DNA from: Maricaulis sp048269565
GTDB lineage: Bacteria; Pseudomonadota; Alphaproteobacteria; Caulobacterales; Maricaulaceae
NCBI RefSeq assembly: GCF_048269565.1
Contig: NZ_JBLXIK010000001.1
Location: 310,001 to 374,000, forward strand
Reading direction: 5' to 3'
Length of the DNA: 64,000 bases
The first letter of the stretch is position 1; each line of letters starts with the position of its first letter. Positions 16,160 to 24,358 of the stretch are shown here, one piece after another. The position numbers were made by a program, and so were the translations under genes. Below the pieces are notes generated by a model, which made no database searches, had not been told where the DNA came from, and saw nothing but the letters and a program-made list of their open reading frames with translations.

Positions 16160-16849
16160 ATGGCCAAACTGACGCTGACCCCTGATCTCGCGCGCCGGGC
16201 CCGGCTCGCCGGCCTGTTTTATCTCGTCATCATCATCGCCGGTCTCGGCGCCGAGCTCGGGCTTCGCGGGCCGCTGGTCGATCTTGCCGATGCCGGCGGC
16301 ACGGCGGCAGCGATCCTCGCGGCACCGGGCCAGTTCCGGCTGGCGATTGCGGCCGACATTGTCATGGCGCTCAGCGATGCGGCGCTGGCGATCCTGCTCT
16401 ATCTGGTCTTCCGGGCCGTTGCACCGGGGCTGGCGCTTTCGGCGATGGTGTTCCGGCTGATCCAGACCGTGCTGATTGCCGCCAATCTCATGGCGCTGCA
16501 GGCGGCGTGGCTGATCCTGTCGGCAAGCAATGGCCTCGCCGATGCGCCCGCGCTGGCGCTGGTTTTCCTTGACCTGCATGGCCATGGCTATGATCTCGGG
16601 CTGGTCTTCTTCGGCGTCAACAGCGTGATGATGGGCGTGCTGGTCTGGCGCTCGGGTGTGTTCGGAAAGCTGTTTGGCCTGGGGCTGGCGATGGCCGGTC
16701 TGGTCTATCTCACCGGCAGCGGGCTGCGCTTCTTTGCGCCTGAATGGTCGGCGGACTTCGCCCCGGCCTATGGCGTGACGATCCTGGCCGAGACGGCCTT
16801 CTGCCTGCGGCTGCTCCTGCAGCGATCACCGGCCCGGGAGCCGGCCTAA
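16160..16849 (+). CDS. DUF4386 domain membrane protein
   Basis: The 229-aa product has six predicted membrane helices and the DUF4386 pattern: RRARLAGLFYLVIIIAG near the start, a central NLMALQAAWLILS helix, then LDLHGHGYDLGLVFFGVNSVMMG. The function of the family is unknown. The AAAGGA site before the ATG is good. It is the last gene of the 12-17 kb plus-strand run. Confidence 0.85.
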   Translation: MAKLTLTPDLARRARLAGLFYLVIIIAGLGAELGLRGPLVDLADAGGTAAAILAAPGQFRLAIAADIVMALSDAALAILLYLVFRAVAPGLALSAMVFRLIQTVLIAANLMALQAAWLILSASNGLADAPALALVFLDLHGHGYDLGLVFFGVNSVMMGVLVWRSGVFGKLFGLGLAMAGLVYLTGSGLRFFAPEWSADFAPAYGVTILAETAFCLRLLLQRSPAREPA

Positions 16850-17042
16850 ACAGGCGCCAGCCGCATCTACACGACGCCATGATCAGGGCGGGGTGCAAAT
16901 GTGAAGAGCCCGGCACTCGTGCCAAGCACAGTGGCGAAAATCGTCAAAACAGCGAGCAAGTACAGGGCTTCCCGCCAGTCGTGCCAGGCTGGCCGTGTTC
17001 GCAGCGAATATATTGCATCTGCGAAAAGACTTGACGCGGTGC

Positions 17043-17061
17043 CGCATGTTTTCATCATGCG
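17043..17061. promoter_or_regulatory. Palindrome at the likely thiolase promoter
   Basis: Arms CGCATG (17043-17048) and CATGCG (17056-17061) flank TTTTCAT. A TTGACG -35-like hexamer lies at about 17031-17036, so the palindrome would cover the -10 region about 40 nt before the thiolase ATG, a good place for a repressor. The upstream 16850-17030 has no gene. Regulator unknown. Confidence 0.4.
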
Positions 17062-17102
17062 CGCCAGAATTACACACCATCCCTTCCCTGAGGAGACTTC
17101 AG

Positions 17103-18290
17103 ATGAGTGCAGTTGATGATCCAATCGTCATTGTCGGTATGGCGCGCACCCCGATGGGTGGCCTGCTCGGCGAGCTGACGACGCTGTCGGCCAATGAACT
17201 CGGTGCCATTGCGGTCAAGGCCGCCATGGAAGAGGCCGGCGTCGCCGGTGAGGATGTCGACCAGATTTTCATGGGCAATGTCCTCGGTGCCGGCCAGGGC
17301 CAGGCCCCGGCGCGCCAGGCAGGCATCAAGGCCGGGCTGCCGAAATCCGTCGAAGCCACCACGCTCAACAAGATGTGCGGTTCGGGCATGCAGGCCGCGA
17401 TCATGGGCCGTTCGGCCCTGCTGGCCGGCGATGCCGACATCATCGTCGCAGGTGGTATGGAATCCATGAGCAATGCACCGCATCTGCTGCCGACCCATCG
17501 CGGCGGCATGAAATACGGCCATGACGTGCTCAAGGACCACATGGCCCAGGACGGGCTCGAGGATGCCTATGAGAAAAAGCCGATGGGCGTCTATGCCGAC
17601 ATGATCGCGCAGGAACACCAGTTCACGCGCGAACAGCAGGATGCCTATGCGCTGGAAACCCTGGCCCGCGCCCAGCGCGCGACCAAGAATGGTGATTTCA
17701 AGCGCGAGATCACGCCGGTGACGATGACGACCCGCAAGGGCGATGTCGTGGTCGATACCGACGAGTTGCCGCGCAAGGCGATGCCGGAAAAGATCCCGTC
17801 GCTGCGCCCCGCCTTCGGCAAGGACGGCACCGTCACCGCCGCCAATGCCTCGGGCATTTCCGATGGCGCTGCGGCCCTGGTGCTGATGCGCAAGTCGGAA
17901 GCGGAACGCCGCGGCCTCAAACCGCTCGCCCGCATTGTTGCCACGGCAGCCCATGCGCATGAGCCGGCCTATTTCACCACCGCGCCCGTGCCTGCGATGC
18001 GCAAGGCCGTCGAGCGTGCCGGCTGGGCGATCGAGGATGTCGATCTGTGGGAAATCAACGAGGCCTTCGCCGTCGTGCCGATGATCGCGATGAAAGAGCT
18101 CGGCCTCAGCCATGACAAGGTCAACGTCAATGGCGGCGCCTGTGCCCTGGGTCACCCGATCGGGGCCTCCGGCGCCCGCGTCATCGTCACCCTGATCGCC
18201 GCGCTCGAAAAGCACGGCAAGACCAAGGGCATCGCCTCGCTCTGCATCGGCGGCGGCGAAGCCACTGCCGTGGCGATTGAACGGCTCTAG
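17103..18290 (+). CDS. Acetyl-CoA acetyltransferase (thiolase)
   Basis: Thiolases condense or cleave acetyl-CoA/acetoacetyl-CoA. The 395-aa product has the acylated Cys92 in NKMCGSGMQ, the base His351 in GGACALGHPIGASGAR, and Cys381 in LCIGGGEA, the complete catalytic set. Length suits the biosynthetic/degradative type II thiolases. The ATG at 17103 has GAGGAG about 9 nt upstream; the frame extends 36 codons further without support. Position next to branched-chain oxoacid genes suggests use in ketone or branched-chain amino acid breakdown. Confidence 0.93.
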   Translation: MSAVDDPIVIVGMARTPMGGLLGELTTLSANELGAIAVKAAMEEAGVAGEDVDQIFMGNVLGAGQGQAPARQAGIKAGLPKSVEATTLNKMCGSGMQAAIMGRSALLAGDADIIVAGGMESMSNAPHLLPTHRGGMKYGHDVLKDHMAQDGLEDAYEKKPMGVYADMIAQEHQFTREQQDAYALETLARAQRATKNGDFKREITPVTMTTRKGDVVVDTDELPRKAMPEKIPSLRPAFGKDGTVTAANASGISDGAAALVLMRKSEAERRGLKPLARIVATAAHAHEPAYFTTAPVPAMRKAVERAGWAIEDVDLWEINEAFAVVPMIAMKELGLSHDKVNVNGGACALGHPIGASGARVIVTLIAALEKHGKTKGIASLCIGGGEATAVAIERL

Positions 18291-18292
18291 CC

Positions 18293-18727
18293 TTGAAGAC
18301 TGACAGCGACCAGGCGGTGGACGGAATCCGGTTTGAGGACCGCCCGCCGCCGGTCGCTGATTTCATTCGCATGCGGGCCGATTGTGGCTGGGGCGAGCTC
18401 TCGCCCGCGCTGGCCGGGCCGGCGCTCGATGCCTCCTTGCTCGCCATCACGGCTGTGGACGGCGATGGCCGCATTGCCGGCTTTGTTCGCGCGATCGGCG
18501 ATCCGCTCTATCTTTATATCCAGGATGCGATCATCGCCCCTGAGCGACGCGGCAGCGGCCTCGGGAAAGCGATGATGCAGCGTCTGCTCGTGCGCATCGA
18601 CGCCGATTTCCCGAATGCCCATGTGATGTTGATGTGTGCCAAGGGGCGCGAAGGCTTCTACGCCGGACTTGGGTTTGAAGCCCGACCGAGCGAGAATTTC
18701 GGGCCGGGCATGCAGCGATTGCGCTAG
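18293..18727 (+). CDS. GNAT family N-acetyltransferase
   Basis: The 144-aa product shows the acetyl-CoA binding motif A in QDAIIAPERRGSGLGKAMMQ (about residues 78-97) and a C-terminal GREGFYAGLGF (about 123-133), both typical of small GNAT enzymes. The frame begins with TTG two bases after the thiolase stop; no good ATG occurs before residue 27, so a TTG start coupled to the upstream gene is likely. The substrate is unknown. Confidence 0.78.
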   Translation: MKTDSDQAVDGIRFEDRPPPVADFIRMRADCGWGELSPALAGPALDASLLAITAVDGDGRIAGFVRAIGDPLYLYIQDAIIAPERRGSGLGKAMMQRLLVRIDADFPNAHVMLMCAKGREGFYAGLGFEARPSENFGPGMQRLR

Positions 18728-18745
18728 AGCCGCCCCAAGCAGGCC

Positions 18746-19225
18746 TCAGCCCTGGATATGCCCCAGCGGCAGGCCCTTGCCGTCCTTGATATTGCGCACC
18801 TGCACCGAGGTGCGGAAATCGCCGACGATATCGAGCGGGATCATGCGCTCGGAGATGAACTCGTTATAGGCGTCGATATCGGCCATCACGACCTTGACCA
18901 GATAGTCATAGGGGCCGGTCATCATGCAGGCCTCGGTGACTTCCGGGAAGCTCTGGATGGCTTTTTCAAACTTGACGTAATTGGCCTTGCGGGCCGGCGA
19001 GATTTTCACTTCCAGATAGGCGGTGAACATCAGGCCGAGGGCGCGGCGGTCCAGCTGCACCGAGCGGCGCTTGATAATGCCTTCGGTCTCGAGGCGGCGA
19101 ATCCGGCGCCAGCACGGCGACGGGGTCAGTCCGACGATTTCGGCGATGTCGGCGACCGAGCGGCCTGCGTCTTCCTGCAGCGCTTCGAGAATGCGGACGT
19201 CAATCAGATCAAGGTTGGCGAGCAT
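18746..19225 (-). CDS. Lrp/AsnC family regulator, probable bkd operon regulator
   Basis: The 159-aa product has an N-terminal helix-turn-helix (DLIDVRILEALQEDAGRSV, then VGLTPSPCWRRIRRLETEG) and a C-terminal RAM/AsnC ligand-binding domain (TGPYDYLVKVVMADIDAYNEF). A GAGGG site precedes the ATG. It is divergent from the branched-chain oxoacid dehydrogenase genes. In Pseudomonas putida the Lrp-like BkdR activates a bkd operon in the same layout, so the same role is inferred here, probably with a branched-chain amino acid as effector. Confidence 0.88.
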   Translation of the reverse strand: MLANLDLIDVRILEALQEDAGRSVADIAEIVGLTPSPCWRRIRRLETEGIIKRRSVQLDRRALGLMFTAYLEVKISPARKANYVKFEKAIQSFPEVTEACMMTGPYDYLVKVVMADIDAYNEFISERMIPLDIVGDFRTSVQVRNIKDGKGLPLGHIQG

Positions 19226-19293
19226 TTTTCCCTCAAATTCAATATTTGGAGGAAATTAGTCTACATTTCAGCTAAAACAAACCCGGAAATGGC

Positions 19294-19318
19294 ACCTTGT
19301 TCCAGTAGTAGACAAGGT
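19294..19318. promoter_or_regulatory. Inverted repeat in the lrp-bkd intergenic region
   Basis: Perfect 7-bp arms ACCTTGT and ACAAGGT are separated by 11 nt, within the 182-bp divergent intergenic region between the Lrp-type gene and E1 alpha. Lrp-family proteins bind such dyads. The site is 90 nt before the E1 alpha ATG. Role inferred. Confidence 0.4.
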
Positions 19319-19407
19319 AGGCGCTTCCGCGTTAGACGCCCACGCACGCATCCAGTCATGCGCGTGTATTCCCAGGCAGGTCATGCCGATGTTTTCAGCG
19401 AGAGCTC

Positions 19408-20637
19408 ATGGCACACAACGATCCCCGATTTCATGTCCCGGCGCCGCATGCGCGCCCCGGCGATACGCCTGATTTCTCCCATATCGAGATCCCGCCGGCG
19501 GGCACGGCCCGGCGTCCCGATCCCTCGATTGCGGGGCAGGAAACCGTTGATCTGGCCCTCGGCCTGGTGCGGGTGCTTGACCATAACCACCAGGCGGTCG
19601 GTGACTGGGATCCCAAGCTCGAACCGGAGCTGCTGCGCCAGGGCCTGCGCCACATGGTGCTGACCCGCGTCTATGACGAGCGGATGCAGAAACTGCAGCG
19701 CCAGGGCAAGATGAGTTTCTACATGAAATCCATGGGCGAGGAGGCGGTCGCCGTCGCTGCCGCCATGGCGCTCGACAAGGCCGACATGGTCTTCCCGTCC
19801 TATCGCCAGCAGGGGATTTTGTTCGCCCGTGGCCGCGATATCGTCGACATGATGTGCCATTGCATCTCCAACAGCCGCGACAATCTCAAGGGCCGGCAAT
19901 TGCCGGTGCATTACAGCTGGGCCGAAGGCAATTTCTTTTCGATCTCGGGCAATCTCGCGACGCAATTCCCGCAGGCGGTCGGCTATGCCATGGCCAGCCA
20001 GTACAAGGGCGAGAGCCGTATTACCGCCAGCTGGATCGGTGATGGCTCCACCGCCGAGGGCGATTTCCACGGCGCGCTGACCTTGGCCTCGACCTACAAG
20101 GCGCCGGTCATTCTCAATGTCGTCAACAATCAGTGGGCGATCTCGACCTTCCAGGGCATGGCCGTCGGCGAGGGCCAGACCTTCGCGCTCAAGGGCATCG
20201 GCTATGGCCTCGCGTCCTTGCGCATCGATGGCAATGATTTCCTCGCCGTCTATGCCGCCACCAAATGGGCCGCCGAGCGCGCCCGCGCCGGTCATGGTGC
20301 CACCGTGATCGAGAGCTATACCTATCGCGCCGACGCGCACTCCACCTCCGACGACCCGTCCGGCTACCGGCCCAAGGGCGAGGGGGATTCCTGGCCACTG
20401 GGTGATCCGGTCGAGCGTCTGAAAAATCACCTCATCGGCCTGGGTGAGTGGGATGAGGAACGCCATGTTGCGCTGGAGAAGGAACTCGATCAGCTCGTGA
20501 TCGCCTCCTACAAGGAGGCCGAAAGCTTCGGCACGCTGCATGACGGCCCGCTCTCGCCCGTGCAGTCCATGTTCGAGGATGTCTATGCCGAGCCCGACTG
20601 GCGCCTGCGCCGTCAGCGCCGCGATCTGGGAGTTTAG
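19408..20637 (+). CDS. bkdA1: Branched-chain 2-oxoacid dehydrogenase E1 alpha subunit
   Basis: E1 alpha, with E1 beta, decarboxylates the 2-oxoacids from valine, leucine and isoleucine using thiamine diphosphate. The 409-aa product carries the ThDP motif GDGSTAEGDF...NN (residues 211-241) and the serine loop HSTSDDPS (311-318), which corresponds to the phosphorylated loop in mammalian BCKDH. The N-terminal 60 residues match bacterial BkdA1 rather than pyruvate dehydrogenase E1. The gene is followed after 3 nt by E1 beta. Confidence 0.94.
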   Translation: MAHNDPRFHVPAPHARPGDTPDFSHIEIPPAGTARRPDPSIAGQETVDLALGLVRVLDHNHQAVGDWDPKLEPELLRQGLRHMVLTRVYDERMQKLQRQGKMSFYMKSMGEEAVAVAAAMALDKADMVFPSYRQQGILFARGRDIVDMMCHCISNSRDNLKGRQLPVHYSWAEGNFFSISGNLATQFPQAVGYAMASQYKGESRITASWIGDGSTAEGDFHGALTLASTYKAPVILNVVNNQWAISTFQGMAVGEGQTFALKGIGYGLASLRIDGNDFLAVYAATKWAAERARAGHGATVIESYTYRADAHSTSDDPSGYRPKGEGDSWPLGDPVERLKNHLIGLGEWDEERHVALEKELDQLVIASYKEAESFGTLHDGPLSPVQSMFEDVYAEPDWRLRRQRRDLGV

Positions 20638-20640
20638 GTC

Positions 20641-21654
20641 ATGAGCAAGATGAACATGATCCAGGCCCTCAATTCGGCCATGGACACCATGATGGAACGC
20701 GACGCCAATGTGCTCGCCTTCGGTGAGGATGCCGGCTATTTCGGCGGCGTCTTCCGCGTCACCGCCGGGCTGCAGGAGAAATACGGTCTCGATCGCTGTT
20801 TCGACGCACCGATCAATGAGGCCGCGATCGTCGCGATGGCGATCGGCATGGCGGCCAATGGCCTCAAGCCCGTCGCCGAGATCCAGTTCGCCGACTATAT
20901 CTTCCCCGGCCTTGACCAGATCGTCTCCGAATTGTCGCGCCTGCGCTACCGCACCGCCGGTACCATCACCGCGCCAGTGGTGATCCGCACGCCTTGCGGC
21001 GGCGGTATCCGTGGCGGCCAGACCCATTCGATGAGCCCGGAAGCCTTCTTCACCCAGATCCCGGGCATCCAGGTCGTGATGCCGTCCAATCCCTATGACG
21101 CCAAGGGCCTGTTGATCTCGGCAATAGAGAGCCCGGATCCGATCATCTTCTTCGAGCCGAAACGCCTGTATAACGGCCCCTTCGATGGCGGTGCCGGCAA
21201 GGCGCTGGAAGCCTGGGGCAAGCATCCCAAGGGCGAGGTACCCGAGGGGCATTACAGCCTGCCGATCGGCAAGGCCGATGTCGTGCGCGAAGGCGCGGCG
21301 ATGACGATTGTCACCTATGGCACGCTGGTCCATGTCGCGCTGGCGGCGGCGGAGCAGTCGGGCATTGATGCCGAGATCATCGATCTGCGCACCCTGGTGC
21401 CCTATGACATCGAGACCATTGCCGCTTCGGTCAACAAGACCGGCCGCTGCATCGTCGCCCAGGAAGCGCCGCGCACCTCCGGCTTTGGCGCCGAGCTGGC
21501 GGCCCAGATCCAGGAAGACTGTTTTTACGCCCTCGAGGCGCCGATCAAGCGCGTTACCGGTTGGGACACCCCCTATCCGCACGCGCATGAATGGTCCTAT
21601 TTCCCCGGTCCGCAGCGTTTCATCAACGCGATGCGCGAAGTTCTGGAGGCCTGA
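20641..21654 (+). CDS. bkdA2: Branched-chain 2-oxoacid dehydrogenase E1 beta subunit
   Basis: The 337-aa product is the transketolase-like partner of E1 alpha: MNMIQALNSAMDTMMERD at the start, the ThDP-binding GEDAGYFGGVFRVTAGL region (about 28-44), FDAPINEAAIVAMAIGMA (about 57-74) and the C-terminal transketolase domain with LRTLVPYD (about 251-258) and the terminal KRVTGWDTPYP. Two of these form the alpha2beta2 E1. It lies 3 nt after E1 alpha and 2 nt before E2, so the three are one operon. Confidence 0.94.
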   Translation: MSKMNMIQALNSAMDTMMERDANVLAFGEDAGYFGGVFRVTAGLQEKYGLDRCFDAPINEAAIVAMAIGMAANGLKPVAEIQFADYIFPGLDQIVSELSRLRYRTAGTITAPVVIRTPCGGGIRGGQTHSMSPEAFFTQIPGIQVVMPSNPYDAKGLLISAIESPDPIIFFEPKRLYNGPFDGGAGKALEAWGKHPKGEVPEGHYSLPIGKADVVREGAAMTIVTYGTLVHVALAAAEQSGIDAEIIDLRTLVPYDIETIAASVNKTGRCIVAQEAPRTSGFGAELAAQIQEDCFYALEAPIKRVTGWDTPYPHAHEWSYFPGPQRFINAMREVLEA

Positions 21655-21656
21655 TC

Positions 21657-22898
21657 ATGAGCGAATACCGCTACAAGATGCCCGATGTCGGCGAAGGTAT
21701 TGTCGAGGCCGAAATCGTTGAATGGCATGTGAAGGTCGGCGACACCGTCACCGAGGACCAGCACGTGCTCGACGTGATGACCGACAAGGCCACCGTCGAG
21801 ATCCCCTGCGCCGTCAATGGCACCGTCACCAAGCTGGTCGGCGCGCCGGGCGATGTCGTCGCGGTCGGCACCGAGATCATGTTCATCGCCGTCGATGGCG
21901 CCGTTCCGGCCGAAGACGCTGCGCCGAAGGTCGAGGAAGCCGAACCGGCCGTCGCCCCCGTGGTCGAGACCGCCAAGCCGACGCCGGCACCGGCCGTCGC
22001 CTCGCGCCCGGTCGGTGAACGTCCCCTGGCCAGCCCGGCCGTGCGCAAGCGCGCCCTGGAGGCGGAAATCGATCTCGCCGCCGTGCCCGGCACCGGCCCC
22101 GCTGGCCGCATCACCCATGATGATCTCGATGATTTCATCGCCTCGGGCGGGCGTCTCGTTGCCCATTCCGGCGGTGGCTCGGCCCTGCGGTCTCCGCGCA
22201 CCGGCATCACCGAGGAAAAGCTGATCGGCCTGCGCCGGCGCATTTCCGAGAATATGTCGCACGCCCAGCGCACCATCCCCTCCATCGCCTATGTCGAGGA
22301 GATTGATGTCACGGCGCTGGAAGAATTGCGTGCCCATCTCAATGCGAAGAAGAGCGACGACCAGACCAAGTTGACCTTCATTCCCTTCCTCGTCATGGCC
22401 CTGACCAAGGCCCTGCCGGAGACGCCGCAGGCCAATGCCCATTTCGATGGCGAGGCGATGCTGCTGACCAAATACCAGGGTGTGCATTGCGGTATCGCTG
22501 CGGCGACGCCCAATGGTCTGATGGTGCCGGTGATCAAGCACGCCGAGGCGCTCGACATCTGGCAGATCGCCGCCGAACTGGCCCGCCTCGGCGCTGCCGC
22601 CAAGGCCGGCAAGGCGGCCAAGGACGAGCTCTCGGGTTCGACCATCACCATCACCTCGCTCGGCGCGATTGGCGGTCTGGTCACCACGCCGATCCTCAAT
22701 GCCCCGGAAGTCGCGATCATCGGCGTCAACAAGATGCAGACCCTGCCGCGCTATAATGCCGAAGGCTCGGTCGTCCCGCGCAAGCTGATGAATCTCTCCT
22801 CCTGCTTCGACCACCGCATCGTCGATGGCTATGACGCCGCCATGCTGATCCAGCGGGTCAAGGGCCTGCTGGAGAACCCGGCGACGCTGTTCATGTGA
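21657..22898 (+). CDS. bkdB: Branched-chain 2-oxoacid dehydrogenase E2 (lipoamide acyltransferase)
   Basis: E2 forms the core of the complex and passes the acyl group from E1 to CoA. The 413-aa product has one lipoyl domain with the lipoyl-lysine at Lys44 (MTDKATVEIP), a Pro/Ala-rich linker, a peripheral subunit-binding domain (about residues 122-162, PLASPAVRKRALEAEIDL), and the catalytic domain ending in the active-site motif DHRIVDG (His386, Asp390). The ATG at 21657 has GGAGG about 9 nt before it. E3 is encoded separately 2.8 kb downstream. Confidence 0.94.
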   Translation: MSEYRYKMPDVGEGIVEAEIVEWHVKVGDTVTEDQHVLDVMTDKATVEIPCAVNGTVTKLVGAPGDVVAVGTEIMFIAVDGAVPAEDAAPKVEEAEPAVAPVVETAKPTPAPAVASRPVGERPLASPAVRKRALEAEIDLAAVPGTGPAGRITHDDLDDFIASGGRLVAHSGGGSALRSPRTGITEEKLIGLRRRISENMSHAQRTIPSIAYVEEIDVTALEELRAHLNAKKSDDQTKLTFIPFLVMALTKALPETPQANAHFDGEAMLLTKYQGVHCGIAAATPNGLMVPVIKHAEALDIWQIAAELARLGAAAKAGKAAKDELSGSTITITSLGAIGGLVTTPILNAPEVAIIGVNKMQTLPRYNAEGSVVPRKLMNLSSCFDHRIVDGYDAAMLIQRVKGLLENPATLFM

Positions 22899-22906
22899 TG
22901 AGCGAC

Positions 22907-22930
22907 GGGGGCACACCTTGGTGTGTCCCC
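22907..22930 (+). terminator. Hairpin at the end of the bkd operon
   Basis: An 11-bp stem with one G-T pair (22907-22917 with 22920-22930) begins 8 nt after the E2 stop. It lacks a T-run, so termination strength is uncertain. It suggests the E3 gene downstream is not part of this transcript. Confidence 0.5.
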
Positions 22931-23002
22931 ATTGGTCCTGGCGGGATACAGCCCGGGACAATCCCTGATGCCGGCAAGCGCAGATCGCGCTAATGCTAGT
23001 TC

Positions 23003-23263
23003 ATGAGACGAAAACCGATCAGTATTCCGGAAGAGCCGGACAGGCATCGCTCGCACATCACGCCGGATCTTGTCCGTGCCGAGCGGGCCGCGATCATGGT
23101 CATATTGGCGCACGTGCTTTGCCTGCTGCTGGTCGCGGGTTTCCTCCTGCTTCTTTTCTGGGCCGCACCGAACGGACTCCCATGGGCGCTGGGCCTGTTC
23201 GGTCTGAGCTTTGTGGGGCTGATCATTGCCGGGTTGCGCTATCTGGGCCGAAAGCCGTCATGA
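23003..23263 (+). CDS. Small two-helix membrane protein, unknown
   Basis: An 86-aa product with a charged N-terminal arm (about 30 residues) and two hydrophobic helices at about residues 31-53 and 59-78 separated by NGLPW. The ATG has no clear ribosome site. I do not recognise the family. The hydrophobic pattern and basic ends look like a real inner-membrane protein, but a non-coding frame cannot be excluded. Confidence 0.5.
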   Translation: MRRKPISIPEEPDRHRSHITPDLVRAERAAIMVILAHVLCLLLVAGFLLLLFWAAPNGLPWALGLFGLSFVGLIIAGLRYLGRKPS

Positions 23264-23350
23264 TCGACTGACATCACCTGCCGACCCGCCCGCTTGACCG
23301 ACTCCCTCATTGTGGGGCTTGATTGCGGGCAGGCTCTGAAGGACTGCTCC

Positions 23351-23566
23351 ATGACCACCCGTCTTGCCCGCCTCGCTTCCATGCTGCGCAATGGCATCGC
23401 CGCCTGGGGCGTCGTCGTTTTCGCACTGATGTTCTGCCGCAATGACCTCGGCATCGCCGCGCATGATCTGCCGCCGATCATTTTCGGCGGGTTTGGCATC
23501 GTGGTGCTGGTGCAGACGGTGCGGGCGCTGCTGCTGCCGCCGGCTGTGAAGGTGGATGCGGGTTAG
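23351..23566 (+). CDS. Small membrane protein, unknown
   Basis: A 71-aa product starting MTTRLARLASMLRNG with two hydrophobic stretches at about residues 15-31 and 40-60. A TTG 19 codons earlier is also in frame; the ATG is preferred although its ribosome site is weak. Family not recognised. It sits with another small membrane protein between the bkd operon and a repeat-rich gap. Confidence 0.5.
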   Translation: MTTRLARLASMLRNGIAAWGVVVFALMFCRNDLGIAAHDLPPIIFGGFGIVVLVQTVRALLLPPAVKVDAG

Positions 23567-23590
23567 TTCCGGACCGAAATCACGAGGCTG

Positions 23591-23726
23591 TCACCAGCTC
23601 CGCCCCGGACTACGTCCGGCGCACCTCTTCCATCAAGGAAGAGGAGGAGACAGGCGATGCGGCAGGGATAGTCACCCTCCTCTTCCTTGATGGAAGAGGT
23701 GGCCGCGAAGCGGTCGGAGCTGGTGA
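23591..23726. repeat. Nested fold-back repeat (136 bp)
   Basis: A perfect 26-bp inverted repeat (23622-23647 with 23676-23701, 28-nt centre) is nested inside a perfect 12-bp outer pair (23591-23602 with 23715-23726). Between inner and outer arms are two more small hairpins: CCGGAC-TAC-GTCCGG at 23605-23619 and GGCCGC-GAA-GCGGTC at 23701-23715. The whole can fold into a branched structure. It resembles dispersed REP/BIME-like intergenic elements; copies elsewhere cannot be tested from this window. Confidence 0.85.
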
Positions 23727-23786
23727 GGATGACGGGCGCGGCGGTCGGCAGATGGCGTCTTATCCCCCACCAAACGCCCAAATCAG

Positions 23787-23902
23787 CGTCATTCCAGCGC
23801 AGGCTGGAACCCAGATTCACGCGCCGTCGTGGATCAAGATAGCGCCCCTGCATCAACCGCTTGTGCTCGATGAGCTGGGTTCCAGCCTGCGCTGGAATGA
23901 CG
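23787..23902. repeat. Perfect 28-bp inverted repeat with 60-nt centre
   Basis: The arm at 23787-23814 is the exact reverse complement of 23875-23902. The arm itself holds a small stem (TTCCAGC...GCTGGAA), so two hairpins or one long stem can form. The sequence type (TCATTCCAGCGCAGGCTGGAA) is that of repetitive REP-like elements widespread in proteobacterial intergenic regions. It lies 60 bp after the nested repeat. Confidence 0.85.
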
Positions 23903-24358
23903 ATCTGTGGCGGATTGCGGAGTGAAACTTATCCCCACCCCGTCCAGCTGCGCGTATGCTTGCAGCGTTCCGGTTGCACGGGAGGCGTGAGCTCAGTCAC
24001 TTGCGGCAATCGGGAGCGTGGAGCTCGTCCGGGCAGAGGGGTGACATCCTTAAGCCCCGGCGTGGCCACCGGAGAGGAAGGCGGCACAAAGCTCGACCGT
24101 TTACTCCACTCCGGTTTCGAGACGGGGGCCGTAAGGCGTCCGAGCAAATCTCCACGTGCGGGACGTTTCGAATGTCTCACTTAACTATTGCGCTAAACGG
24201 CATTCGCCGCGTCCCGCACACCTCCCAAACGGGGGGAACCACTCAAACCTCCAGCGGCGAGCCGCGTGGAGATTTTGGTGCGTCGCCTGTTCACGCGATT
24301 GTTTGAGGCCCGGGGCGGCAGCGCGGTTATACTGCAACCAGCAAAGGGGAAATGAGCG
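23903..24358. other. Intergenic stretch without a supported gene
   Basis: About 456 bp between the 28-bp inverted repeat and the next secreted-protein gene. The open frames here are short, basic, Arg/Ser/Gly/Thr-rich and not protein-like. I see no RNA gene. An AAGGGGA ribosome site near 24344 belongs to the next gene. Confidence 0.5.

Noticed and set aside
19381..21588. A 735-codon minus-strand frame opposite bkdA1-bkdA2
   Set aside because: Exactly antisense to strong E1 genes; His/Gly/Asp-rich with no domain.
22996..23226. Minus-strand 76-codon frame opposite the small membrane protein
   Set aside because: The plus-strand product has a believable two-helix membrane pattern; the antisense one does not.
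23591..23902. Possible CRISPR array
   Set aside because: The repeats are inverted pairs of two different sequences, not regularly spaced direct repeats, and no cas genes are near.
23861..24184. Open frame whose start reads WVPACAGMT
   Set aside because: The peptide is the well-known mistranslation of a REP-like repeat, here from the 28-bp inverted repeat; not a gene.
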